Shown piece by piece: positions 20,080 to 31,837 of a stretch of DNA of 64,000 nt. The position numbers and the translations under genes were made by a program. Source of the stretch: Gnetum montanum (taxonomy: Eukaryota; Streptophyta; Gnetopsida; Gnetales; Gnetaceae); contig MNCI01015553.1 in assembly GCA_015680685.1 (NCBI GenBank), forward strand, positions 72,831 through 136,830, in the 5' to 3' direction. Numbering within the stretch: position 1 is the stretch's first letter; each line of letters begins with the position of its first letter. A model generated the notes under the pieces. It did not search any database. It was not told where the DNA came from and saw only the letters and a list, made by a program, of their open reading frames with translations.

Positions 20080-21164
20080 CATGATACTTCTGCTGTTGCC
20101 TCTCTTGATAGCGCTTGATGCGGCCAAGTGTCTATGCATGCTCCTCCTCTATGGAGTTGAGGTCGATGATCCTTGACTTATTGATCTAGGCTTCGCTCAT
20201 GACATTTGACAGGATTATTCAAAGTGATGGTACCTACAGCTCAAGAGGCAACATTGCTTTAGGTCCATAAACAAGACTGTAAGGAGTTTTACCTATTGCC
20301 ATCCTGTATGTTGTTCTATAGGCCCATAGCACATAGAGGATTTACTCGTGCCATCACCTCTTGCTATTGCTAAGCATCTTCTTGAGCAGGTTGATGATGG
20401 ATTTTTTCATAGCTTTTGCCTATTCGTTTGCCTGGAGGTAGTATGGCGAGGAGAATGATTGCTTAATGTCAAGGTTGCTGCAAAAGGTTTTGGTTTCTAC
20501 ACTACTAAATTGTGGCCTGTTGTCTATCATAATAGTCATGAGAAGCCCAAACCTTGTCACTATGTTATCCAATATCAAGTGGAAAACCTATTGAGATGTA
20601 GTTTTCCTAAGGGTAATAACCTCTACCCACTTTGTAAAGTACTTAGTGGCAGTGATGATGAAGCTATGCCCTGTGGAAGACTTAGGTGTAATAGGTCCTA
20701 TAATGTCTAGTCCTCATCGTTGGAATGGCCACATGATCTGCATCGAGTGCAACTTAGTAGGTGAAATGTGTATAATATTTGCATATAGTTGGCATGTGGC
20801 ACAAGTCTTAACTTTGGCTAGGCAATCGTGCTCCATGTAAGGCTAGTAGTACCCTAGGTGTCTGATTTTTCCTACCATGGCTCTAGGTGCTATGTGTGCA
20901 TCGCACAATCCCTCATATACCTCATTAATGATCTTCTACACTTGTTCCTCATTTATGCATGCTAACAATATTCCATCAAAGGAGCATTTGCATAAAGAGT
21001 TATCTCCAATAAGTACATATTTTTAAGCATGCTTGCGGATTGCATCCCTTTGAGTGGATGTTAATCTGCATGGGGGTTTACCATGCTGCAGATAGGATTT
21101 AATGTTGATGTACCACTCTTGGGTATTCACAGTGCTTACATAGGGTATGTGTACCACTTGAGTG
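20080..21164 (-). pseudogene. T1 integrase N-terminal and core part
   Basis: Continues the T1 integrase interrupted at 1776. The minus-strand translation shows KTCATCQ (intact CxxC of the zinc-binding domain), GLDIIGPITPKS with the first catalytic Asp, ATKYFTKWVEVI, the second Asp in MIDNRPQFSS, SSPYYLQAN, and a Lys where the catalytic Glu is expected. The His pair (HEG..GGHI type) is read as CDAHIAPRA near 20900. TAG stops interrupt it. The right end at about 21140-21164 aligns with the linker between RNase H and integrase in T2 (about 5990-6030), where T3 inserted. Confidence 0.86.
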
Positions 21165-21169
21165 ATAGG
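21165..21169. repeat. target-site duplication of T3, left copy (ATAGG)
   Basis: ATAGG precedes the TGAAACACC start of T3 and is repeated at 31833-31837 after its CA end. T2 carries the unbroken sequence GTGATAGGCTCT at the homologous site (about 6031-6042). Confidence 0.93.
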
Positions 21170-23638
21170 TGAAACACCATAAAAAATTTGGACCCAGCAT
21201 TGTCAGACAAGAATCAAGCTAAGTCATGATGCTTCCCAGCATGACCGAAACTTGCGAACCTCAAAAAATAGCATCAAAAGGAGCATAATTGAACAAGAAA
21301 GAGTTCCTTGGGACCCATAGGTGACTACATCAGCATTCAGCATCAGGAATTTCAAGTTTTGGATTCAAAATACTTAGTTTTGACCAAGTATACTTTGGGC
21401 ACACCTTGGTGTTCGCTGGCCAGCGTACAGCCCAGCGTATAGCAACTTTTGAGCCCCAAAAATAAGCCAAAACATGCCAGAATTGAGCTTTTAGACCCCC
21501 TAGGACCTTCCCCAAGGTCCCTAGTAGCTCTTAGGGACTTGAAATTCATTTTTTGGGCTTCAAATGATGGGTTTTCTTTCCTGCACGCCAGTGCGCACGC
21601 CTAGCGTACATCCCAGCGTGCACCACAAAAAATGGCCCAAAAAAGCCATCAAATAGCAAGATTTTCACCTTAAATTGACTCCTAGAGGTTGGAAAACTAT
21701 TCGGCATCATCAAGGGCACCTAAAAATCAAGTTTTGACCTTGAAATGATGCATTTACATGTGTGTACGTTGAGCATACATACTCTGCACGCCTAGCATAC
21801 AGCCTAGCATGCACCAACTTTTGAGCTCCAAAAAATCCTCCAAACAGGCTAGAATTGTAGGTCTAGACCACCTATGAACTTCCCAAGGGTCCCTAGTAGC
21901 TCTCAAGCACTTGAAATTTAATTTTTGGGCTCCAAATGATGGGTTTTCATGCTTGCACGCCTAGCGTGCATGCGCAGTGTGTACCATCATAGATAGACAA
22001 AAACATACACTCAGAGCATGATTTTCATAGGAAGTAAACTCCCAGAAGTAAGGAAACCATCAGGCATCATCTTGGGCTCCCAAAAAGCAAGTTTTAACCT
22101 TGAAAAGTGGCACTTTCATGCCTGTACGCTGGCCTGCATGCCCAGCATGTACGTCGAGCGTGTAGCCCAGCATGCACCACTTTGAACAAGATTGATTGGG
22201 CATTTTAGGTAAGATTTTGACATGGAGTCAACTTTGAAGGCATGGTCAATGAATCTAAAAGTTCAAAGGCTCTGGAAACATCGATTTTAGGCATCAGAAG
22301 GGTCATTTTTGGCCGTGCATACCTAGCATGTACGCCGAGCGTGCAGCCCAGCATGCACCACTTTGAACAAGGTTGATCGGGAATTTTAGGAAAGATTTTG
22401 ACATGGAGTAGACTCTCAAGGAATGGTCAATGAATATACAAGTCCACAGGCTCTAGAAATATCAATTTTAGGCATCAGAAGGATTATTTTTGGCCCTGCA
22501 TGCCCAACGTGAATGCCCAGGGTGCAAGACAGCGTGCACACTAGAAACATGCCCAAAACTCAGTCAAAATGAAGCCAAAATGAGCCCCGGGATGCCCTGG
22601 AGAACCACAAACACTTAAGAAACAAGGATCCAACATCAATGTACAAGATTAAGCTCCAAAACTATAGTTTTCATGCCCACACACTAGCCTACACACGCAG
22701 CGTGTACACTTTTGGAGCCTCCTAAAACCCTATCAAATCAAGGTCAAAGGAGCCCAAAATAGACAAGCAGCATCCTCAGAACATCAGGCATCTAGATCCA
22801 TGCTCAAAACTAGCTTCATAGTCAAAATTTGGTTAGAAATTCTTCATGCTTACCCATACGCTGTCTAGCGTGTGGAGTGTATATGCTCAGTGTGTACACG
22901 TTGGCATGGTTCATGCTGTACACTTGTAAAATTTCATTCTCCTGCACTCGATCAATGCACCACCTATCTTCCGATCCAAATTTTTCTCACCTCACAACCA
23001 CTCATCTCCTTCTAGATATGAATCTAACACCCAAAATCTCATAAAACCCCCAATTTTTCACTAGATCAAAAAGGGGGGGGGGGGGGGGGTGGAATTTTTA
23101 GAAAGAGAGAGGAAAACAAAAACTAGATCAAAAACACTTAGCAAATTTGGGCATCAACCTCTATATGCTGGGGCATCATAATTGGATGTTGCATTTCCTT
23201 ACAACCCAAAACTTGCATTTGCTAGCACCCATCATCACCCACCGGGGCTAAACGTTTGCCTTGTGATTAATCCACAACTATGTTCTGACCGGTGCACATT
23301 GTAGTCACTTTTTCAATACAAAACAGTTGATATTTTTGCCCAGATTTATTGCAGTTTTCTTTGTTTTTCCAGTTTACATTTACATTCCAATTTACATTAT
23401 TGTGCCTGTTTACATTACAGTTTATATTTAATGTGCATCGTTTACGTATAACCCAACACATTGCAAAGTGCGTACGTTGGGGAAGTCCTCGTTTGATCCG
23501 CGTGCAGACCATTCAAGGCACTCTACCTTCGTCCATTCCAGCTTGCCCTCAAGTGAAGGTAGAGTCTTCAGTGCCTATCTATAGATCTCTCAGTGTCTAT
23601 TTCATTCTAGCCTTGCATCGATGATTTCAGACAGTACA
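21170..23638 (+). repeat. T3 5' LTR
   Basis: About 2.47 kb, TGAAACACC...CAGTACA. It aligns end to end with 29408-31832. Its first 1.7 kb consists of about nine degenerate blocks of roughly 170-190 bp, each with a GC-rich core such as ACGCCYAGCGTGCA and an AT-rich body ending in text like TTGACCTTGAAA. A run of 18 G lies near 23070-23088. Confidence 0.92.
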
Positions 23639-23643
23639 GAAAA

Positions 23644-23662
23644 TGGCGCTAGAAGGAGGGCC
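23644..23662 (+). promoter_or_regulatory. T3 primer binding site
   Basis: TGGCGCTAGAAGGAGGGCC, five bases after the 5' LTR. It is the same site as in T2 apart from one transition. Confidence 0.8.
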
Positions 23663-23849
23663 TCTCTTTGCTTAGATCTACTCTGACCTGGAGTAGATCT
23701 CTTCAGATCTGCTAGTCCATCTCATAGATCTACTTCCTGTGATCCCAGATTTATAGTCGATTTTCCTAGGTCTGCACTCAGTTAGCATAGATCTAACTTT
23801 GAATCTTTCAGATCTGCACCCTATTCAGCCACATTTGCTGCACACCCAA

Positions 23850-24030
23850 CGTGTATACGCAGCACGCTAAGGCCTGCATGCTGAGATCTGCATGCTGAGG
23901 CCTGCACGTTGAGATCTACATGCTGAGGTCTGCACGTTGAGATCTGCACGCTAAGATCTGCATGCTAAGGTCTGCACGTTGAGATCTACATGCTGAGGCG
24001 TGCACACTGAGATCTGCATGCTATCAGGCT
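23850..24030 (+). repeat. short tandem repeats in T3 leader
   Basis: About ten units of 16-18 bp alternating TGAGATCTGCATGC and TGAGGTCTGCACGT, between primer site and gag. The units share the GCATGC/GCACGT cores of the LTR blocks and AGATCT palindromes. Confidence 0.85.
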
Positions 24031-24157
24031 AGTTTGTACACTGTGACTTTTTGGTATACACTGCTAACACTTAGAATTTTCTTCATTCATTGTCCAACAC
24101 TTAACCAAATTTTAACTCATTTACGCTGTCACATTCAAACATTTAAAACATTTGACA

Positions 24158-26192
24158 ATGGACCTTGCCCAAGCATGCATCGCCATGGAGTCATTTCAGA
24201 ACTCTAACGCACGCACCTTTGTAATCCTCACACAAGAACAATACAACTTTATATGTGTGAAGATTCAGGCCAACCTTCCCCTTGACACCACAGAACAGGA
24301 GGTAAAATAAAACTTTGAGTGCATATAAATGGGAGGTCATGAATTTTTCCCCTCTGTATATGACATCGTCCCCCTTTCTAAGCCTCACCATCAACTCATC
24401 TCTCAACTCCTTCTAGCAAGGGGCCAAAACACACAGCGACCTACTGAGGAGCCCCAAAACCAACATGATGTAGATTACTTCGAGGCATAATCTGAACCTA
24501 AGGATTCATACCACATCCTTAGTCCCCATGCCTATGTGAACCCATCGTTCCACCCTCCCATAGGACAGACGAACACTCACCACGCATCAACAAGCACGCA
24601 AGCACCAACATCCCAACATGGACTACCCACATCGACGTCCACCCAGTACATGATGCCAGTGCAAACACATGGGGCCACTTTCGTTACATTGGCCTCACAC
24701 ATTCAGGGTGTCACTTCACAGTCTATGGCTAGGCAAGGAACCATACCCCTTATTCAACAACCCACTCACTTCAACATGCCACATCCCACAACCACAACTC
24801 TGAACATTCCTCCACAACAACAAATGATAACCCAACAATCTCCCCAACCAACTAATCTGCCTACTGCTCAAGAGTGGGTAGAAGCCAAATAAATGATGCA
24901 AGCATTAGCTGAAGAGGTAAAGCACCTCAAAATAGCAAACATTGAACAAGTTAAAGTACTAGACTTTTACCATGATGACCCAATAAGCTCTTCAGTGCCA
25001 CCTTTAGCTTTACCCAAGGGAATCACACTACCCTAGTTAACCAAGTACAATAGGAAGGGAGATCCAAATGCTCACTTAGTCACATTTCGATCAGAAACTC
25101 TATTGCTTCAAGCTTGGCCCCATGCAATCTTGCAAGTGTTCGCTATGTCCTCAATGGATGTAGCCTTAGACTGGTACCGAGCCTTGCCTTGTAACTCAAT
25201 ATCCTCTCTGGAGGATCTATTACATTAGTTTGTTACCCAGTTTAAGTACAACCTCAAGCCTAAAGCCACACTAGACACTCTGATACAGGTGAAACAAGCA
25301 CCACTTGAGCTTGTGCAGAAGTTCATCCAACGATGGAGTGTAGCCCTTAACGAACTTCATGAGCCCATCCCTGAAATGTATTTTCTTACAATTCTGAAGG
25401 GAGCTGTGAATGACTTCGTTAAGTCAAAACTATATTACCTAAGTGCTCAAACATTGAGCCAAGTGTTCACACAAATCAAGAACATAGAACAAGCTAGCAA
25501 TGACCCCGCCTATGTGGCTTACAAGAACCAACACGTTGCCAAAAAACAAACAACAATGGAAACTATAGCCACAAGCACAAAGACAAAAAACACCAGTACC
25601 AATCTGCCTGCAACAACAAGGGTTACCCTAAGGTCCAAATTTCAATGGAAGGATCGCTCTAAGTACACACTGCTACCTGCATGACTTTCTGAACTACTAG
25701 AGCAACTCCTTAAAGCTGGGCAAATCCAATACAAACACGTAGTGGAGAATGCTCGCCACTGACATGACAGGTATTGTGAGCTATTGAGGAATCTCACCTT
25801 AGTAGCACCAAATGAGCCCCTAGTCCCATGACACTTCAAATTAGATCAATTCTGTCACTACCACCAGATGTATGGTCACAACACCGACATTTGCCATGTG
25901 TTATAGGATGATCTTTAGACAATGATAGAACAGGGCCAAATCAGCATCAATGCCCTAAATCAACCCAGCATAGACAATGCCTCCTATGTCATAAACTCCA
26001 TTAGCATAGATAATAAGCCTAAACCTGTGTGCCAACCTTTTGTAATCCACATGCATCCTAGCAAAGAAATAATCCCCTCCACCTCCACGAGCAAGGGGCC
26101 TCCCATCGTCATCAAGGTGCCACCTAGAGCACCGACGACATCTTTCGTGGTCCAGGTACCACCACCTCATACGTCCGCTAAGACATTAAACT
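24158..26192 (+). pseudogene. T3 gag
   Basis: The ATG at 24158 opens a frame (MDLAQACIAMES) related to T2 gag. A Pro/Thr/Gln-rich region (about residues 125-250) is followed by the gag core (GDPNAHLVTF, ALDWYRALPCNSISSLEDLL, LELVQKFIQRWS, KSKLYYLSAQTLSQVF), then a basic Lys/Asn segment, a variant knuckle CHYHQMYGHNTDIC (CxxH, GH, C), and a C-terminal Pro/Val-rich repeat (VIKVPPRAP type) up to 26192. Gag packages RNA and forms the particle, so a gag-bearing non-autonomous element could supply its own capsid. Several TAG and TGA stops break it. Confidence 0.87.
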
Positions 26193-26685
26193 AGCAAGAT
26201 TCAATGCAATCCTGAGCACCGAAGACACGCTTTGTGGTCAAAGTACCACCACAGTTGTCTGCTAAGATGATAAATTAGCATGATGCACCAACCACAACTG
26301 CAAAGAAACCTTTCGTCATCAAGGTGCCACAACAAGCTAGTCAAACAACAATGACACCTCCTAAACTACCATTTTTCATAAAGGTGCCACCACGTGATGG
26401 CCCCTCACCTACCTTGAGCCCAACTGTAGGAAACGTCTCAATCTCTTCTCCCTCAAGAGTCAACCTTGCCAACAACACAGATAAGTCTATCAAATGGTAG
26501 CAAAAGAGGACAAACAAACAACGAACAACACCCATAGCTAAAATAAAAGCCATACCGAGTACACAGCAATCGAACGCTGGGGCCCTCCCCCTAATCCCAA
26601 ACAAACCAGGCCCAAGCCCTCGATCCATATAGAGGCAACCAACACAATGACAAATAACATAGACTTTGTAGCTACACTGGCCTAG
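26193..26685 (+). other. T3 gag-protease linker, decayed
   Basis: Continues the repeated Pro/Val-rich peptide (FVIKVPP type) for about 200 bases with stops, then a Ser/Lys-rich stretch. No domain is recognised. It corresponds to the linker at T2 14641-15378. Confidence 0.5.
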
Positions 26686-27600
26686 GTGAAACAAATGCTC
26701 AAACAAAAGAACACAACCATGAGCTTGTATGACTTGGTGATGACATCATCAGCTCATCGCGAAGCCTTAGTGCAAATGTTAGCATCCATTCCTATTATAG
26801 AGGACATCCCTGCTAACATGGAATCCATCCATACAACGATTTCACAACACACACCACAAGGATTGGGTTCAAACATCTTATCCTTCTGCAATGATGCAAT
26901 TAAAGTCAACCCTAAACGAGGGGAGGTCACAACAGCTCCATTATCGATTAGCATACATGTTGGGCAATGTACCATTCACAGAGTGCACATTGATGATGGC
27001 GCGAGAAAAAACATAGTTCTATACTTTGTCATTGACAAACTAGGCACGGCGTATGAGATCATGCCAACAGAAACCATGTGTCTAAAATCCTTCAACAGAT
27101 CACATGTCACAGTCAAGGGCACGATTAACCTAGCCTTCATGGCAGGTGAACAATTCCCCACCAGCGCGGAGTTCACTGTCATAGAAGAGATGCCCAATTT
27201 CAACATGATTCTTGGTAGAGCTTGGCTAGCACAACAATGAGCCGTTTGCTCACCAATACATCAAGAAATCCACCTTCCATATGACGGTGGACAAGTCATT
27301 ATACATGGCGATAACACTCCCTTTCAAGCTGACCACAACATAGACATATCACAAGTCTTGAAAGAGGAGCCTTTTGAACCAACACACATGGCAACAAACA
27401 CAACACCTAGAGCCAAAATGCTTGGATGGGTGGCAACCGACATAGTATTTAGAGCTGAAACACCTGAATGAGTGGTAAAAACCATAAGCCTCCCAGCGGA
27501 GCCTAAGTCTAAAATGCTTCCAAAACCAGAACTAGTTAGGTGACAACCACACGATCAAAATGCCCCTGCAGCCAAAAACAAGTTGGATCTTTGCATACTA
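26686..27600 (+). pseudogene. T3 protease and following segment
   Basis: An uninterrupted 184-codon frame to 27240 starts with the conserved KQKNTTMSLYDLVMTSSA patch and holds the retropepsin region: VHIDDGARKN (active site, with Asp where most proteases have Ser or Thr) and EEMPNFNMILGRAWLAQQ. A further 110 residues with two stops (27241-27600) correspond to the post-protease segment of T1 and T2. The frame then ends a few dozen bases before array G, as in the other two elements. Confidence 0.87.
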
Positions 27601-27665
27601 TTCACATTCTTTTGCGATGCATATGTCACGTTCATTTGTATTGTACTAGCTTACGCATTCTCTCA

Positions 27666-28268
27666 TGGCCTGAAAAGGTCTTAAACTAAACTGCAACCCA
27701 AAATGGCCTTAAACTACCACCCTTTCACATTATTTTCTATTTACTTGTGCATTTCAGTTCATGTTTTCTGCAGTTGCTATTTAACATTATTTTCTCTAGT
27801 TGCTTTTGTTTACAGGATCATACGGACACACACACATGCATCCACACCGATAGTCCTGGCATCATGACATAAAATTGATACCATACTTCGTCCTAGCATC
27901 ATGATGGTAAACTGATGCCACAGAATGTCTTGGGATATGAATTTAAAAACTAGCACCACAGATCATCTTAGCATCATGATAGTAAATTGATACCACTGAA
28001 TGTCTTGGGTTATGACTCAAAACTAACACTGCAGAGTGGTCTTGGCATCATGACCTAAAATCGATACCATAGAGCATTCGGTATGACATTAAACTACCAC
28101 AGTTTTGTCCACCAGAGTCTGCTAAGACTATAAACTAGCTCACCTCTTCATAGTCTTCCATGACTATAAACTAGCATCGCACCATCCGCTAAGATGATAA
28201 ACTGGCAATGTCCAATGGGTTATGACGTAGAATTAACCCATGATAGTCCCCTAAGACTATAAACTAGC
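27666..28268 (-). repeat. hairpin-unit array G, after T3 protease
   Basis: About twelve units, reverse complement on the plus strand, hence the same orientation relative to the element as the T1 and T2 arrays. Perfect hairpins include ATAGTC (28150-28155), loop TTCCAT, GACTAT (28162-28167), and ATAGTC (28243-28248), loop CCCTAA, GACTAT (28255-28260). Other units have CATCATGATG cores. Each ends with (T)AAACTAGC, the complement of the GCTAGTTTA leader. Confidence 0.87.
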
Positions 28269-29407
28269 AAGATCATCTCTAGCACATTCACCTACTGCTG
28301 TAATTCATGACATTTCTTCATCAACACCTGTCGCATCACTCATCACACTGGCTCTGACAACACTATTGCTGCTCATTTTTTTTACCTTAAGTTTCACATG
28401 GTGCCTCCATTTGCATCGGCCACATTCGTGTCTAAAGTGTTTGCTAACTCATTCACTTGTGGTTTTCTTGTCTTCTTGGAGTTGTGTTTGCAGGATGACA
28501 CCTAGTGGTGCTTGTACATAGATACACTTCATCACGGTGACAAGGTGCAACATTGTTTCTGACGCATGCAACCAGGTTAATCAATCTATTCAAAAGTACA
28601 TTCCCAATTCCCAATACATTCTCCATTTCCCCAACACTCTCATTCCCTTTCCTACCTAGTTACAGTTCCCAGATACACCCAGTACACCCCAAAACTTTGA
28701 GCACACTATTGCACGTTGTGACACTCTCAAGCAGTTGCAACACACAACACGACACATGAGCATGAGTGAAAAATTGAAAGAAAGCTCTTTCCAAAGTAAA
28801 AAAAATAACAAAAGAACAAAAGAACAAAGAGTAAAGAGTAAAAAAACCCAAAAAAGAAACACAAGAACCTTGGCACTTCCCATACAAACCCCAGGCGGGA
28901 AGGCAGTTGTCTTGGGAAGAACCGTTCGTGTCTCACACCATCATGTTTCATCTCACTGCGTGGCTTTGGTTGTTGGACAATGGGTTCCCTTAGAAACTCT
29001 ACAAGGGTCCTATTTCTCCAAAGAACACATCATCTCATTGCATGGCTTTGGTTGTGACAACAAGTTCTCTTAAACTTGATACGAGAGTCTTGTTCCTGCA
29101 AAGGACGCAGACCTCATGCCTTGGTTCCAAGTCTATCAAATATTGGCCATTGACAAGGAACAACATGACTTGTTTGCACAAATATGAAAACTCCTCTCCC
29201 ACACCAGCACAATCCCTTGATCAATTCCCAATCCCCCAGACATCATCTCAAAACTTCATTTTCCAATCCCAAGTACTTCTGAACACGGTGTGAGGACATC
29301 TAGCCAAGTGTCAAAGGACAATGCCACTAAGTTACTTGTGGTATTTTGTACTTATTTTTCAATGCCTCTCAGGTCAATTCCTCCAAGCTTCAACAAATAG
29401 GGGCCAA
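28269..29407 (+). other. T3 tail between array and 3' LTR
   Basis: No pol domain is present. It contains two related blocks of about 100 bases (about 28940-29040 and 29030-29120) sharing CGTGGCTTTGGTTGT and a later TTCTCCAAAGRAC-like motif, a Lys/Arg-rich A-tract near 28780-28860, and a polypurine tract AAATAGGGGCCAA ending at 29407. This replaces the antisense gene and the whole RT-integrase block of T1 and T2. Confidence 0.7.
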
Positions 29408-31832
29408 TGAAACACCACAAAAAATTTGGACCCAGCACTGTGAAACAAGAATCAAGCTAAGTCATGATGCTTCCCAACATGACCAAAACTTGCGAACCTC
29501 AAAAAAAAGCATCGAAAAGAGCATAACTAAACAAGAAAGAGTTCCTTGGGATCCACAGGTGACTACATCAGCATCCAGCATCAATAATTTCAAATTTTGG
29601 GTTCAAAATACTTGGTTTTGACCAAGTATACTCTGGGCACACCTTGGTGTACGCTGGCTAACGTACAACCCAACGTACAGCAACTTTTGAGCCCCAAAAA
29701 TGAGCCAAAACATGCTAAAATTGAGCATATGGACCCCCTAGGACCTTCCCCAAGGTATCTATTAGCTCTCAGGCACTTGAAATTCATTTTTTGGGCTTCA
29801 AATGATGGATTTTCATTCCTGCACGCCAGCGCGCACGCCCAGCGTATAGACCAGCATGCACCACAAAAAATGGCCCAAAACAAGCATCAAATAGCAATAT
29901 TTTCACCTAAAATCAACTTTCAAAGATAGGGAAACTATTGGGAATTATCAAAGGCACTTGAAAATCAAGTTTTGACCTTGAAATGATGCATTTACATGTG
30001 TGTACGATGAGCATACATACTCTGCACGCCCAGCGTATAGCCCAACATGCACCAACTTTTGAGCTCCAAAAACTCCTCCAAATAGTCCAAACTTAAAGGT
30101 CTAGACCACCTATGAACTTTACAAGGGTCCCTAGTAGCTCTTAGGCACTTGAAATTCAGTTTTTGGGCTCCAAATGATGGGTTTTCATGCTTGCACGCTG
30201 GCCTGCACGCCAAGCGTGTACCATCATAAACAGATCAAAAAAGACACTCAGAGCATGATTATCATAGGAAATCAACTCCTAGAGGAAAGGAAACCATCTG
30301 GTATCATCCTAGGCTCCCAAAAATCAATTTTTGATCTTGAAACGTGGCACTCTCATGCCTGTACACTGGCTTGCACGCCCAGCATGTACGCCGATCTTGC
30401 AGCCCAGCATGCACCACTTTAAACAAGGTTGATCAGAAATTTTAGGCAAGATTTTGACATGGAGTTAACTCGCAAGGAATGGTCAATGAATCTACAAGTC
30501 CATAGGCTCTAGAAACATCAATTTTAGGCATCAAAAGGGTCATTTTTGGCCCTGCATGCCTAGCATGTATGCCCAGCGTGTAGCCCAACATGCACCACTT
30601 TGAACAAGGTTGATCATGAATTTTAGGCAATATTTTGACATGGAGTCAATCCTCAAGGCATGTTCAATGAATCTACAAGTCCATAGGCTCTGGAAAAATC
30701 AATTTTAGGCATTAGAAGGGTTATTTTTGGCTCTACACGTCGAGCATGCACCCCCAGAGTGTAGCACAATGTGCACACTAGAAACATGCCCAAAACTCAG
30801 TCAAAATGAAGCCAAAATGAGTCCCTGGATGCCTTGGAGAACCACCAACACTCAAGGAACAAGGATTTAACTCCATTGTTCAATATTGAACTCCAAAATT
30901 TCAGTTTTCATGCCCACACACCAACCTCCACGCCCAACGTGTACGCCCAGCATGTACACTTTTGGAGCCTCCTAAAACCCTATGAAATCAAGGTCAAATG
31001 AACCCAAAATTGATAGGAAGCATCCTTAGGACATCATGCATCCAGATCCATGCTCAAAACTAGCTTTACAGTTCAAAATTTGGTTAAAAATTCTTCATTC
31101 TTACCCATACGCTGGCATGGTTCACGCTGTACACTTGTAAAATTTCATTCTCCTGCACTTGGTCAACGCACCATCTATCTCCCAATCTAAATTTTTCTCA
31201 CCTCATAGCCACTCATCTCCTTCTAGATCTAAATCTAACACCCAAGATCTCATAAAAATCCCAATTTTTCACTANNNNNNNGGTGCAATTTTTAGAAAGA
31301 TAGAGGAAAACAAAAATTGGGTCAAAAATACTTAGCAAATCTAGGCATCAACCTCTATACATTGGGGCATCATACTTGGATGCTGCATTTCCCTACAACC
31401 CAAAACCTACATTTTCCAGCACCCGTCATCACCCACCGGGCCTAAACGTCTACCTTGTGATTAATCCACAACTACGTTCTAACCCGTGCACACTGTAATC
31501 ACTTTTTCAATACAAAACAGTTGATATTTTTGCCCAGATTTATTGTAGTTTTCTTTGTTTTTCCAGTTTACATTTACATTCCAATTTACATTATTGTTCT
31601 TGTTTACGTTACGGTTTACATTTAATGTGCATCATTTACGTATAACCCAACACATTGCAAAGTGCGTATGTTGGGGAAGTCCTCGTTTGATCTGCGTGTA
31701 GACCATTCAAGACACTCTACCTTCATCTGTTCCATCTTGCCCTTAAGCAAAGGTAGAGTCTTCTATGCCTGTCTGTAGATATCTCAGTGTCTATTTCATT
31801 CTAGCCTTGCACCGACGATTTCGGACAGTACA
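29408..31832 (+). repeat. T3 3' LTR, with a 7-N gap
   Basis: TGAAACACC...CAGTACA, about 2.43 kb, matching 21170-23638. The N run at 31275-31281 falls exactly where the 5' LTR has its long G run, so it is an assembly or base-calling gap at a homopolymer. Confidence 0.93.
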
Positions 31833-31837
31833 ATAGG

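Larger units (their letters stand above)
21170..31832 (+). mobile_element. T3: gag-protease-only LTR element nested in T1
   Basis: About 10.7 kb, plus strand: 5' LTR, primer site, leader with short tandem repeats, gag, protease, array G, a 1.1-kb tail, polypurine tract and 3' LTR. I find no RT, RNase H or integrase sequence anywhere inside. The gag, protease, primer site, array and LTR ends are related to T1 and T2, although the bodies of the LTRs are not. The natural reading is a non-autonomous element mobilised by Tat partners. A simple internal deletion of one copy cannot be excluded. Confidence 0.88.

Noticed and set aside
28656-28951. Three overlapping minus-strand frames rich in Phe and Leu
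   Set aside because: They come from an A-rich tract on the plus strand (28780-28870); low-complexity translation, no conservation.
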